A DNA stretch of 64,000 nt from Pachypanchax playfairii. Its lineage: Eukaryota > Chordata > Actinopteri > Cyprinodontiformes > Aplocheilidae. The position numbers were made by a program, and so were the translations under genes. Below, piece after piece: positions 11,456-23,640 of this stretch; position 1 is the stretch's first letter, and every line of letters starts with the position of its first letter. The DNA lies in contig SSNP01000146.1 of the NCBI GenBank assembly GCA_006937955.1, positions 1,003,775 to 1,067,774 of the forward strand, in the 5' to 3' direction. The notes under the pieces are model-generated. The model was given only the letters and a program-made list of their open reading frames with translations. It had not been told where the DNA came from and did not search any database.

Positions 11456-11905
11456 TTTAGTGCTTACAGACCCTCTCCGATCCTCTTTTGAGCTTTTTTA
11501 AAGCGTCTCAGTGATTATGGAGTTTTAACCCAAAATCACAAGACCTGTGTCGTTTTCTAGGACGTAGTTTCTGCATAGCGGCAGTAGCTCATTAGCATTT
11601 CACCTCTGTGCTGTGGGCGGATGCGCGGAGGATCCCCCCTGTTGCTGAGAGCTCTCCGTTTATGCTAGCACTACCGCTAGCTGAGTAGAAGCTTGTGACC
11701 CGCCCAGTGGCTTTTCTACATCACAAACCCAATCTTTTTTAGACAGCATTTTTGCGTCTGCTTCTGATTCACAGCAATTTGAATGCAGATATACTAAAAA
11801 ATGCAATTTTGAGCTTAATTTTTTTTAAGATATGTCTGCTAGCATTATAAAACTGCCACAAGAACATGTTAACAACATGAAAACACGATTTTCATCGGTC
11901 TTTAA
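11456..11905. repeat. Interspersed repeat with a TTAA right end
   Basis: Sequence ending AAAACACGATTTTCATCGGTC followed by TTTAAAG (TTAA at 11902-11905) looks like the terminus of a common teleost MITE. The interior has GGATGCGCGGAGGATC and GCTAGCACTACCGCTAGC. The left boundary is uncertain. No transposase frame. Confidence 0.4.
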
Positions 11906-12130
11906 AGTATTTGTTAACAAAGACTCAAAGCTACAATCCACACCAAACTTTAAGTCTGTATCTGTTATATTGACTGAGTTATAGATAATTTCATGTTTGC
12001 TAATGTAGATTAGCCTGGTTAGCCATATTGAATGAGGGCAACTCTAACAGTTTAAAAGTTGCACAAGTGCATCCAGTGATAAATTTCATTATAATCTGTC
12101 TAGCGGTTCACGAGATGTTTTGCTAACACA
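11906..12130 (+). repeat. Tail of an interspersed repeat
   Basis: The run ATCTGTCTAGCGGTTCACGA followed by GATGTTTTGCTAACACAGACAAACGAACACAC resembles the 3' tail of teleost repeats that end in short ACA/AAAC repeats. Family not identified. Confidence 0.35.
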
Positions 12131-14065
12131 GACAAACGAACACACAGGCAAAAACGTTAATAATAATGACGATGGTTTATTGGTGGTTTATTTCAGGTAC
12201 AGACAGCAGAAAAAAACAACACTGCAACATGATTCTGCTGCAGAGAACATTAGGCAAATTTCCAAGGCTTTGTTTGGGTAGATGTTATTCACACACAAAT
12301 CAAGGGATGCAACATTCAAGGCTTCTCCAAACAATTGATTTCCAAGACAAATAAAGCTCAGACATGTGAGGTCTGTGTGGAGTGGCTGCGCTTCAGGGTG
12401 GTGAGTGTGACAACAAACCACCATGAGCTGATTTAACTGCTGAAAACTCATAAGGGATGAGTAAAATGAAACAAGAACAATACTGTCGTAGTCTGAGAGC
12501 GTCGGCAGCACAATCAGGATGAAAGGTTCATTTACACTGAACTAATCTTTCTAGTGATTTGGGTGTAACGATTCATGCCACTCACTAATGAACATGGGAG
12601 CGAACTAATCATTAGAATATTTATGACTGATATTGTGTCAACTAAGTGCTGCCACAAGCAAGTCTGCGGTCCATCATCATCCGAGTTTGGACATCCAGCG
12701 TATGAGAAGCACGCAGAAGCGATAAGTCCTTCATCAGTCACCGGTGTCTCCTTCTTCAGCATCGAGAAGCTGATTGAGAAGGATGAAAATGGGTTTTTCC
12801 CTTTTCTCAGTTTGAAAGAGGACACTTGCCAGGAGCTGAGCCAAATTTTCCATCACTGCTCATCATCGTCTTTGATCTCAGACAAACAGGAGGAAAAAAA
12901 AAAAAGTGGAGGACAGCTCGCTAAACACAAAGGCTTTCAAGACTCATTCTTCCTCTTCTGGAAGTGTGCCGATTGTTTTGGAATACAAAGAATACATCTA
13001 CTACATTCCTCTGTTCCTCTCCCAATTACAATTTATAAATTAAAAAAAAAAAAACAGATAAACTGTAAAGCAAATATCATGTAGCCTGTCATAAATGACA
13101 TCATAAGGGCAAATAAAACTAAAATAGGGAAACTCCCCAGCCTTTTAAGCTCCTAACCAGCATTTAATTCACTGTAGTAATTTACAATATGACAAGTGGG
13201 GCAAAATTTACTGTGACAGATTGAATAGGACCCAACATAAATATAATTACAGCTCACATGATCATCTCCGACTCCCCCCTCTACAGGAAGTGCACACAAA
13301 GACGGAGCAGGATACGCAGCCTCGGCTAATTTACTTTTTCAATTTACTCATTGACATCAGTTGGTACCAAAAATTTAAAAAAAAGAAACAAAAACATGAA
13401 AGGCAGAGAGGGCTGTTGCTGTCATGAAGCAGCAGGTCTGGAAATCGAGCATGTTTTCTTTATTAAACTAATGATTGAGGCACCAAAACCACGACATGAC
13501 ATTTGAACATAAAAGGTCTTTAAAAGGTAAAACAACCTGCTACTTATGATTCAAAATGAATTATTTTATTCCTTGTGAAAAAAAAAAGTAATTCAAATAC
13601 TTTTGGGGCATAGCTTATCAAAACTGCAGTTAAAGAGTATCTGCTTCTAAGGATTTAAGTTTGCCCCTCAATTAAAATTGAGACTAATTATATCAAACAG
13701 TCAATGAAAAGAAGAAAAAACAGCTGTAATAATTAAAAAACAATAACAAGAATTAAGTCAAAGTATACCATGGAAATAAAATCCTATTTCAAAAACTGGA
13801 GATCAAATGCTTTGAAAAGCAGGAGAAATACAAATAAAGTGCAGAACTGTGTAAACGTCAATAAAGCTACAATAAGCGTCAAAATTAAGTGAAATATTTT
13901 AGAAAGTAGCGCATTTTCGGAACGTTTCTGTTGAAAGAGAAGAGCTGTAAACTCTTTGAGAAGCAGTAACACATAGGACTAATTCTTCAAAAGAAACCCA
14001 CTGTGCCTCTCCTCTCCTGCTTGTGGTCAGCAGAGATTAGGTTTCACATTCCTGCCTCACAAATA
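12131..14065. other. No recognised gene apart from one doubtful open frame
   Basis: AT-rich sequence with poly-A runs near 12895 and 13042. The only notable frame is listed separately at 12575-13084. The rest shows nothing I recognise. Confidence 0.45.
12575..13084 (+). CDS. Unrecognised open frame with a coding-like patch
   Basis: A 169-codon frame. The central part (about 12690-12830) uses codons typical of vertebrate exons, with C or G in many third positions, and contains FFSIEKLIEKD, which resembles the eh1 repression motif seen near the N-terminus of some homeodomain and forkhead proteins. The ends degrade into lysine-rich low-complexity sequence (EEKKK, KLKKKK) over poly-A runs, and no homeodomain or splice structure follows. 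The minus strand is also open over the same patch (12532-12825). I do not recognise the protein; it may be a chance frame, an old exon or conserved non-coding DNA. Confidence 0.15.
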   Translation: MPLTNEHGSELIIRIFMTDIVSTKCCHKQVCGPSSSEFGHPAYEKHAEAISPSSVTGVSFFSIEKLIEKDENGFFPFLSLKEDTCQELSQIFHHCSSSSLISDKQEEKKKSGGQLAKHKGFQDSFFLFWKCADCFGIQRIHLLHSSVPLPITIYKLKKKKQINCKANIM

Positions 14066-14091
14066 ACACACACACACACACACACACACAA
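14066..14091. repeat. CA microsatellite (left)
   Basis: Uninterrupted CA dinucleotide tract directly abutting the GTGTG start of the following element. Confidence 0.95.
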
Positions 14092-14377
14092 GTGTGTTTT
14101 GGTATCCTTATGGGGACCGTCCATTGACTTCCATTGATTTTAGTAACTAGATTTATACCTAACCCAAACCCTTTTACTAACCTTAACCATTACTGATCTA
14201 TAACTAACCCTAAGACTAACTAAAACTCTATTCACACCATACCTATAAACCTAACCCCTAACCCTAAAAAGGGGAGTCCCCCCCATGGGGACCAGGCTTC
14301 GGTCCCCACAAGAACCCTCGGACCCCAGAAAGATAGTAAAAGTCAGGAAACGGGTCCCCAGGAGGTCAGAAATACAA

Positions 14378-14380
<3 letters not shown>
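14092..14380. mobile_element. Inverted-repeat element with a telomere-like core
   Basis: The left end GTGTGTTTTGGTATCCTTAT and the right end, read in reverse complement, GTGTGTGGGTTTGTATTTCT share a GTGTG...TTTG.TAT pattern and then both run into GGGGACC. The core (about 14156-14270) is made of CTAACCC, CTAACCT and CTAACCCTAA words, a degenerate telomere-like repeat. GGTCCCCA words recur in both orientations. This is a widespread teleost repeat flanked by CA tracts. It has no coding capacity, and its mobilising family is unknown to me. Confidence 0.6.

Positions 14381-14411
<31 letters not shown>
14381..14411. repeat. CA microsatellite (right)
   Basis: Second uninterrupted CA tract, abutting the right end of the inverted-repeat element, so the element lies between two tracts of the same strand sense. 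Confidence 0.95.
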
Positions 14412-14412
<1 letters not shown>

Positions 14413-17400
14413 AAAAGAGAAAGAATGAATTGTGGTATGAAACTATGGACTCTAAGACATCTTTTACCAAACGCTGTTTCATTTCTCAGATGACGTTTAC
14501 ACTTTGAGTCATTATCCTCTCTCTAGTTCTTCATCCAAAATATAAAGGATCAGTGCACCCCCCCCCCACCACCACCACCTTCTCCTTTTTCGTCGTCCTT
14601 CATGCTAACGTAACCCACATTAGTGAAACCAGGCACACACACTGTGCACACATCTATGGTGACATGAAGGATGCTGGGCCCTCGGGTGAGCCGTCTCTCT
14701 CCCTCTCTCTCTCTCCTCCCTCCCTTCACATGCCAGGCACATCACGGGTGCAGCCTCGCACCACAGCGTCTGTGACTCAAACATGCCCTCCTTTCAGAGC
14801 AGATGGTCAAAAATAGCGTCTACAGTCAACATTTTTCCAAGCCGTGGGACCCATTGGGCCACACACCGTTTGCTAAGAAGGAACACGGCTGCAACATATA
14901 TGTGTGTCATGTAAAGCTAATCTGGTCAGTTCCAGCTTTTCTCTGTATGATACTGACAAAGTGAGAACACCCTGTTGTTAGAAACAAGCTTATGCAATCA
15001 GAAGCTACTATAAATAGTTGTGTGGAGCCTGTCTGCATATGTGCTTCACTGTGTGTGTTTACATCAGACAACACAGCCCAATTAATTAGCATTCATCAGC
15101 AGCAGTAGTTGCCATTATAATATCTGTGATTACCATTAGTGAGAAAAAAAATCTCTCTCCGTGAGGGTAACTGTTCATTTCCTGAAGCAGTTACAGAGAA
15201 TAGGATGGCGCACCATCCACCAGGACATGACAACACAAGAAACATGTTTACAGAGGAGTTATTTAAAGTCAAGTTCAGGATCACAGCACATGTAGCAACA
15301 AACTCTGCTTTCAGAAAGCAATTACAATCTCACAACTTACAGTGTATCTCTTAAATGTCTAATGTATGTGAATATGCTGTTTTTTGTGAAATAATAATTT
15401 TGTGAATAATTAGTATCTTAACTATTGTAGATAACTCTTGAAAGGACCTCTGTTGGGAGAAGACTCACAAGCTAGCAGCTAATAACAACACAACCAAGAC
15501 CAATCTGGATTATTGCACTAATCGCTAATACCAAAAAATTCATTTTGATTCAGGTGACCTTTGTTTTTTAAACATCAGTGTTGTTTCTTACAACACTGTC
15601 ATTTTAGCAGAAATGTCATGAAATTCTAGCTGGAAGTGCCCCACGCTGTACGAAAAATGCTACACCTAGCTAGATGCTGCTGTCGTTATTATGTCATTGT
15701 TTATGCTGCAAATAGCTAAAGAATTCTATGTACATGTAAATAAATAACCATATTAGGAAAAAATGATACTACTCAAATAAATCACTATGGCATTTATCAG
15801 ATATGGGTTGTTTTTGGACAGCAGTAATTCCCTCGTGCCTAGACTAGCTGTTAGCTCTTCAGTCTGGTCAAAACTAATCTCTCTTTCTCCAAACTCAGCC
15901 TGTAGGTGATGTATTATTTGTTTATTATCTTTCATAAAAAAAATGTTTTATAAGAAAGTTTATGAGACACTTCGATAATATGCTTTAGGTAGCATAAACA
16001 AGATACGTTATAACATTTTTGGTAGGTTTAAACGGGAGTCTAGCTACTCCTAATCAGAAACTGTAAAAACATTTAGACTTGTGACCATATAATAAATAAA
16101 AAATGAGATCCAAAACAAAAAATGTTCTAATACAATCATTTCGATTTTAAGGGTTAATGTATTTCATGCTATCCAATGCTGATAACATGGTTTTATTTCA
16201 CTGCCTATGTCCATGTATTAGTCTCAGTCTGTGATACATGTCTTCCACCTGAGTAACCAACCGCACACATACGCACGTTAGCATGAGGATACAGTGTAAG
16301 CTGACACACAAGCTACAAGTAGAGTGTCACTGCTGTCTACATTTTATTATCAGTAAAGACATTTTCTTCTTCCCTTTGAGCAGGGTAAATAGAGTGTGAT
16401 TAGGTCACAAAAGAGACAAAATCATGTCAAATAAATAATGCAGGTAAAGCTCTGCTGATAGCTGAGAAATGAGAGCTTCACTAAACAGATGCTGACAGGA
16501 TTAGTCAGATCAAAAGATGATCGGCAGCTGTAAAAAGCTTCACACATGAGAGGATTTTACCGCCTTTCTATGTTGGAAAAATGTTAAATTAAAATCTTTG
16601 AGTTTGGGGCTATTGGTTAGACAAAACAAGTGCTTTGAAGATATCCACTTGGCCTCTGGCAACATGTGGAAGCCATTTTTTTCTGTTTTTGCCAATTTCA
16701 TAGACTCAACAATGAGTTATTCATTAGGAGAACAGTTTGAGAAATAAATTAATGGAGCATAAGTCGTAGGCGAAATGACCCCAAATTACAGCTAAACAGG
16801 AGTTGACATGTTAAGTCATTTTTCTTTGCAGATCTCAAAAGTAACGAGCATATTTTTTTAATTATCACAGGAAATAATCACAGTTCTACTTTTACAAATT
16901 AAATCACAAGTCTGAAATATTAAGCTCTGTGTTTGATCCTTGTTTTAGTTGAGTTTAAGAGATGATAAAGGAACAAAACTGATGGTATAATCTCATAATA
17001 ACATGCTTATCAGTATGTATGCCGGTCATTTATAGTACAAGTGTTTGCATTAATGTAGCACATCAGCCATAAATCCACAGTCTGGTTGAAGAATAAGATT
17101 AATTTCCATGCTCAGTTACGGTTATAAATATTACAACCACAATGAGTACATTTATACTTTTAACTGTCAATAACCTGTTTATATTTTGACCTGTCTGTGT
17201 CTGTTCTTTAAAACAAGCATAAAAGGCAATGACTAGAAAGGTGTTCGGAAACAGGAGGTCTCTCTTATGGTAGTCTTAAAGTTTAGACAGGGAGTGTTTG
17301 GACTTTATCAAAGTGGTTGTATTTGAACTATTTTGGAGTCAGTTGTGCTGTAACGTTCTACTTATGAGTTGCGACTTTCGCACTCCAACCCAGTAGGTGG

Positions 17401-17574
17401 CGATGATGATCTGATTCATAAACTGTCTATTTGACAAAAAAAAAATTCTCGACAGGAATTTAACCCATTTTCAGAGTGGCTTAACGATACATGTTCTCAC
17501 ACTGTAAAGAGTCAAAAATCTTCCCATTCTCATATTTACAATCTTGATGGTGCCTCATGTTAAATGTAAGTCTC
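14412..17574. other. No recognised gene
   Basis: A short CT-rich run lies at 14690-14725 and poly-C at 14557-14567. The remainder is AT-rich unique sequence. Small frames at 14553, 15096 and 15139 have no domains. Near 17380-17400 the words CAACCCAGTAGGTGGCGATGATG resemble a common fish repeat edge. Confidence 0.5.
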
Positions 17575-18032
17575 ATGCCAGGTTCACACGGCAGGATTTT
17601 AATGCTGATTCTGCCCTGATTTTCACCTTCCGACAAGCCCCGATTATTTGGAAGGCTCTTAAGATAATCCTAATAGATATTCCTGCTGGGTGGGGTGTGT
17701 TAAGAACGGAAGAGTTGGATATCGGGGATATCCAACATGTTGGATTGACTTGGCCCGATATCGTTCCGTGTGTGCCGTGTTGAGAGAAGAACAGAGCATG
17801 CAGCCATCTCAGTGCAGCGTGTAGCCAATCAGAAAGCGAGGTGACGGGAGGCTTCTTCTTCTTCTTCTGAGGTTTTGTGACGTTTGTCAAACAGCGGCAT
17901 ACAGATTTCAACCAGAAAATCAGACAGATTTTTCGAGGTTTTTGAGTTTTTTTGTGGGAAACCCCAACTCTGTGGCGAGTGAAATCACTCTGTGTGGTGT
18001 GTGGCCACATAACGTGATAAGACACCATACAT
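17575..18032. repeat. MITE-like repeat truncated at a gap
   Basis: Starts near CCAGGTTCACACGGCAGGAT and contains internal inverted words GGATATCCAACATGTTGGATT and GCCCGATATCGTTCCGTGTGTGCCG. The right end is not seen because the sequence runs into the N block. Frames here (17544-17783 plus, 17573-18028 minus) are repeat-derived. Confidence 0.4.
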
Positions 18033-18042
18033 NNNNNNNNNN
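18033..18042. other. Assembly gap (10 N)
   Basis: Ten Ns. The word TAACGTG occurs just left (18010-18016) and immediately right (18043), so the flanks may overlap or be a short repeat collapsed by the assembler. Confidence 0.95.
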
Positions 18043-18880
18043 TAACGTGGTAGTTGTAGACAAAGTCCTGCCCCCTTCATGCAAACTAATAAAATAAGAC
18101 ATTTTCAAAACAAAAATAGACCTCAGATCAATTTTCCAGGTGTTGATTTACACAGTTCTTATCTTGCTGTTGTGTGTTGAAATATGTATGTTTCTAATGT
18201 GGTTATTTGTGGTGAGTAGGTGAGACTTTCAACCCACTTTTGTAGTGTTGCAGACTCTGGCTCCAGAAATAATTCAATTCAGTTTATTTATATAGAGCTA
18301 ATTCACTACAAACATCATCTTAAAGCACGTTACAGAAGTCTAATTTACAACAAGAAGTCCAGATTCCAAGCTAGTTATATACAATCAATTCAATCCAAAC
18401 GTTTTATGATGTAAAATACAACATGGCACCAGAAAGATTCTGACACAGGTAAAAAAAAAACTAACCTCACTGTCAAGTGGATGTTGGATCATGAATTTTG
18501 CATTATGTCAAACACAAACCATAAATAAAGATTCTTCTAACTGTTGTGGGAAGTATGAAAATGTTTCCAATGCAGTATGATGAAATATGGTATTGTTTCT
18601 AAACTTCCCTTTTAGCGCCAACTGTAAGATATTGGAGAGGAAATCATGAAAACATACATGAACGAAGCTTTGTGTTTACTGATGGTCCATTTCCACGTGT
18701 TTTTAACTTCTTAAAGGAAAAGAATGTACTTAACAATTTTAAACATGTTTTGTGATGCAGGTTCTGGTTCTGTTCCAGCTCTTAGCAATATGAGTGTAAT
18801 CAGTAAAAGTAGTGAAAGGCATCTGGTTGTTGGTGGACCTCCCCAATGACAGATCACCTTCAGGGAGTTCCAGGAACTGC
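18043..18880. other. No recognised gene
   Basis: AT-rich sequence. AATTCAATTCAGTTTATTTATATAGAGC near 18270 resembles the start of a common teleost repeat, but the copy is too short to classify. Confidence 0.45.
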
Positions 18881-19215
18881 TTAGTCCTCGCGTTTCATTT
18901 GATTTTGCAAAGGGGAATGAGTGAAAAGCACTTCAAAAGAAGGGCTCTCGTGAGTCGACATATGGCAACAGATGATTGAGAAGCAGCGCGGCATCTTGGG
19001 GATTTTATCTACTTGTGTTTTACATCTCGATAGCAAACCTCCACGCATCTGACATTTGTGTTTGGGAATGGAGGGGAAAGAGAGGGGGTGCTTGGGAAAG
19101 AGATTACCCTCAGACCTTTTCTTTAGAAGCCACAAAGAATGGGGGAAAAGGAGGCGCCCTGTGTATTAGTAAATCCCAGTTAATTTTCCCTGTCAGAGAA
19201 CAATGAGATATGGAC
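18881..19215. promoter_or_regulatory. Candidate conserved non-coding element
   Basis: A stretch free of simple repeats with clustered factor-like words: ACAAAGAATGG and AACAATGAG (SOX-like), CAGTTAATTTTCC (homeodomain-like) and CAGATGATTGAG. Both strands have open frames of 76-84 codons without a domain. Call rests on texture only; an alignment would decide. Confidence 0.25.
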
Positions 19216-22150
19216 CCCCGCAGGCTGTGTTGAATGTAACTCCAATACTTGCTCAAAATCACCTTCATTACTCATCAGTGGAGCAAACCCCCCATCCAAA
19301 AAAAGTACAAATCCTCTGTTAACACGTACAGGACACTGAAGTATGAGAACATTTTTCTTATTTAAACAGAGATTAAAACTCTTGATACGTTTTGAAATTC
19401 TAAGAGTTTGTGCTGCAGAGAAATGAATCTGCTATCCAACACCATCATATGCTCCTGAATCTGACAACTCGTCAGGGTTGGACCTTGTTTAATTCATAAA
19501 AGCTGGGAGTTTTGGAGATGCCGGATGTTATTCATGATTCAGAGCCTTTCATTTACACTTAACGCTGCAGCGATGCTCCGTCTCATCATCTGTGTATGTT
19601 TTTCACAGCATGTCACGTTCAACATGCATAAGCCAACGACTGCTGGGGGGGGCTAAAAAATCTCCAATTATATCTATCCCAGATTAATGCTCACAGATTG
19701 GATCCCCCCCCACAATGTTGCACTCTAAATCTAACCACTTTAAATTTAAAGATCCTGCTAACAACATCAAACATGAAAACAACCTCTTAGCAAATTTTAT
19801 TTGCATATTAATGCGACTATGTACTCAGATTCCATGTTGTGCCCTAACTTTTATTAAATTATGCATAACTCTGGATTTTAGGGCTAAAAAAATGATCATT
19901 TTCAAGGCTGATTTTCTTGCTCGATTGAAGGAAAACAAAGCAGAAGCTTTTTCACCCATCAGGCGTCTAAACCTTCCAAAAGATAGTGGATGGACAGAAG
20001 CAGAAATGACAGACATTTTGGGTAATTTCACCTCATCAATAAATTAGTAATCATTAGTCAGTGATAGATTTAGCATTTTATGCCTGTAATAAAGCCAAAC
20101 ATACAGTATTTAAAGCTATTAATCAGTGGATGTGTGTTTTTGTTCCAGAAAACTTCCCCTCCAGCGTGGCTGCAGCTGTAAGAGGAGGCAGGCCCATTGT
20201 TCAGACTAACAAGGGGTGCAGAGGTCACTTGCATTTTCACAAGAGCTTTGCCAGAGGGGCTGGGCGGGCGAGCGGCATGTCGCTCTATTTGGTATGGATC
20301 TACACTAAAGCTTTTCCTATAAATTCCCAGTCTATTATACAGGGGGATAGATTAGATTAAGTGAGATTATGCTGTGAGAGGCTTCCTAAAAAGGGCAAAA
20401 AAATAACACACTCAGTGCTTAGTAGGCAAGTCAACAGTGGGATTAAGCCAAAAGAACAAGTTGAAATCCAACGCTAATATGTGCTTTGGTCATCCATCCA
20501 CAGGCAGAAAGTTTGAGTGGTCCTAAAGTGTTTTCTTTCTGCAACAAATATCTAAATTGCGCTGCCATTTTTTGGCCAATCTCATTCGAAATAATCCAGA
20601 ATTATGTTTCCACTTATACATCAAATCATCATCACTGTCAAGCCCACTTTTTCTGTCTCTCTGCAAGTACAATAACAACTCCGATCAACACTGCAACCAA
20701 AAATATGCACAAAGTAGTTGCACACTCTAACATGATTAAATGATGTGTGGTCTGGCGTCACTCCCAGCACCTCTCCCATCCCTTTGCTTGGCTCTGTATC
20801 TCCCTCTTGCATGAAAGCAGACGCAAGCACGCAGATTTCCTTTCCCCGAGTCGTGTTTTCAAAATAGAAGCTTCATATTATCAGTCAACAGCGGAGCTGA
20901 CATGTACCATCTGACCATTCTCTTCACTGTCAAAAAATTAAAGTGAACTACAGCTCGGTGGATTTCTGTTCAACACGCGTTACTGCAGCTGCGTGTCACA
21001 GAGGTGGAGCGTCGCAAATCATCCCAAGCACACACAGGAGGAATTCAGAATTGGCATATGGGAGAAGAATATTGGGTGAGATGATGTACAGCCAACTCAG
21101 AGATCTGGAACGAGTATTTAGATCATTTACTAAAATAACAGCACAGTGTTACAGTACAATATTTCCAGAAAAGTTCCTCATTTATTTAAATTCGGTTTTT
21201 ATTCAAAAGTATAACTGGTAAAAATCAAGTTAGTTTTACGGCTTTTTATTCTATATGTTGATTAAAGTTGCTCAACCAGAATGTGAAGCTATCGGGAAGA
21301 AAAAGCTTTTCTACAGTTTTTTTTTTCAAACATCACATTCGTGTTGATGTTTTTTCATCTACTTTAGCTTTCCTGTAACGGAGCGAACACTCAAACAAAA
21401 CACACTGGAGTTAAAGCTGAAACTCGCAGGCGACTCGTGGCAAAGTGTTACCATTTTCAAGGGGTCACAAGCTGGTCACACTCACTACAAAGCTCTTAGG
21501 CTGCAGAGACTCACAGACTGACTGCAAAAGAGAGAACAGCCAAACAATACCAGAGACTGTCAATCACATGAATTTGCTTTACTTGTGTTCAAATTAAAAC
21601 AACAACTTTGAATGAGGAGGAAAAAAAATCCTTGATTTAAGTCTCATTTACTTAATATGGTATATTTGGGTCATTTGACAGGAAAAAAAAACTGGTTTTG
21701 TTTTGAGTTTAAAGTGAAAATGTTGAGAAAAACTTGAAAAATTGTTTTGGAAAAAATTCTATATACTCTGAAACCTTCCTGTGTTTATTCTGTTTATTAT
21801 TTATCATCATAACTGAGGAATATGGGTATGATTTTAGCAAGAAAACGAAAAGGCGTAGGTGCAGTTTATATCACAAAAGCTGAACTCCCACAACCTCTAT
21901 CAATCCTTCACAATAAAAGTTCTCAAAACATCTGAATCTTATAAAATTAACTTTTTTTGTTTCCTGATAAAACTGAAAAGTTATTTACAGCTTGTGTAAA
22001 GCTTAGTTTCAACGATATGGGAAAACAATAAAACAATTGTGTTGACTGACTCTATTTTTTTAATTAAAGATTATTTCAACCTCTTTTTTTAACATTAAAC
22101 TTTTTTATGGTATTTGTATTTTGACTTAAATCTCAAAATAAGGAAATAAA
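19216..22150. other. No recognised gene
   Basis: AT-rich unique sequence. The frame at 19715-20047 has no domain. Around 20150-20370 the composition is more balanced and may be conserved non-coding DNA. Poly-T runs lie near 21320 and 21955. Confidence 0.45.
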
Positions 22151-22244
22151 TCCATCCGTCCGTCCATCCATCCATCCATCCATCCATCCATCCATCCATC
22201 CATCCATCCATCCATCCATCCATCCATCCATCCATCCATCCATC
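22151..22244. repeat. CCAT tetranucleotide microsatellite
   Basis: Near-uninterrupted TCCA/CCAT repeats with two CCGT units at the left edge. Such arrays in fish often mark the end of a non-LTR element, but no element sequence follows here. Confidence 0.95.
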
Positions 22245-22326
22245 ATTAGCTCAAGTGCTGTTACTTTTCTATCAAGCCATTACCTTTTCTCATGCATACA
22301 TTTGCCATAATTACTATTCAACCTTA

Positions 22327-22914
22327 CCCCGGGCTCACACTGCATCCAGATCCTGTCCGGTGCGGCCCACGCAGGTATTCCGTAAGATTAAAATCCCTTT
22401 TGAAGGCTCACAGTAACGCCGCGCGGTGCGGGTCTGGTTATGGGGCCGTACGGCACAACGGAAAGAATCCGCAAGGTTCTATTTTTGCCGGACGCCAGAG
22501 AGGATCCGCATCAGTTTGGTGAAATCTGACGAGCTATACAGGAAGTGTGGCTTGAATATCCGGTGTTTTTTCAAAATAGACGAGTGTACAAACAATTGTA
22601 ACTTGACTCTTCTTTTAAAACAGCACACGCGCTAATAGGAAATGTAAACATTACATCACACCCGGTGACACAGGGTCCCGAAAGCCTGCAGCACAACACC
22701 TTTTCACACATTTGCTAAATAATGGACGTGTTCTCGTGTGAAGTCCCGACAAAACGATAACCCAAGTGAACTTCTGTTCTCGCAGGTGACGTTTTACGCA
22801 CCCAGCACCGGAGCTGGCCGCACTCCCTATCTGGAGCAGATGCAAGTGGTAGCTTGCGGAAAAAATGCACCGAATCCGGACCGAAGCCGTTCCGTAGGCA
22901 GTATGAGCCCGGCG
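22327..22914. mobile_element. TTA-flanked inverted-repeat element (Harbinger-like MITE)
   Basis: The left end CCCCGGGCTCACACTGC and the right end in reverse complement CGCCGGGCTCATACTGC are inverted copies, flanked by TTA at 22324-22326 and 22915-22917. A 3-bp TTA duplication is typical of PIF/Harbinger. The interior is GC-rich (GCCGCGCGGTGCGGG) and non-coding. Length 588 bp, so non-autonomous. Confidence 0.65.
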
Positions 22915-22936
22915 TTAGCTCCCAAAACATTACAAC

Positions 22937-23442
22937 TAGGGTTGGGTGGTATGGTATTTTATGCTATTTTTTTATATGACCAATGTTACCTACATTATCT
23001 TCTAACAATTACAGCATTACTGCATTAGATTAGCTTTAAATAGCCCATTTTACTGTCATATGCACAGTACCGTGTTTTTGTTGCACAGCCACTTAAAAAT
23101 ATGATCGCCGATAGGGAGCAGTAATTTGTAGCATTACTAATGATAGTTGTTTGGTCGAAGTCCGAACTTTGGAAGCCAAAAGAAATTCCATACTACGGAC
23201 GTCACTACTCTTTTTGGAATAAGTTGTTCTTGGTCAGTAATCTATGCATCGCTGTTTCAGTCTCCGCCAGCAGTCATTCTTCATTCAAAACTTTATATTT
23301 CAAGAGTGGTCTTAGTGTGTAGCGCTGAAATCGGTGAGACACTGTGTTGTCTGTTCAACGGTATAGCAGTGTGTGAAAAATTCATATCATAAACAAAATA
23401 AACACCGGTTTTTGGTATGAACAGGTATACTACCCAACCCTA
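22937..23442. mobile_element. hAT-type MITE with perfect 8-bp target duplication
   Basis: Ends TAGGGTTGGGTGGTAT and, on the other strand, TAGGGTTGGGTAGTAT (15 of 16 identical). Both sides carry ATTACAAC (22929-22936 and 23443-23450). An 8-bp duplication with a TAGGGTTGGG end is diagnostic of the hAT superfamily. 506 bp with no transposase frame. Confidence 0.9.
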
Positions 23443-23555
23443 ATTACAACATACACTAATGAGTCCATAGATAGTTGTACAATCATAACACCAGAACATG
23501 TTCCAGTCAAACTGCTGATTGTTCAAAATTTTGGCTCAATCATCATTATTTCTGT

Positions 23556-23640
23556 TAAGACAAGCAACTGGTCCCCGTCTCCAGCAGTCACTGGGTGAGA
23601 GGTGGGATACATCCGGGTCAGTCCTTTCCAAGACCAAGAA
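23556..23640 (-). repeat. Fragment of a common teleost interspersed repeat
   Basis: On the minus strand the words CCACCTCTCACCCAGTGACTGC and GAGACGGGGACC match the same family as 32821-32945, where the order is CCTGCCTCTCACTCAGTGACGT. These are the conserved end region of a repeat usually associated with ATGG-type tails. Confidence 0.5.

Noticed and set aside
22151..22244. CRISPR-like array of short repeats
   Set aside because: It is a plain tetranucleotide microsatellite without spacers, in a vertebrate genome.
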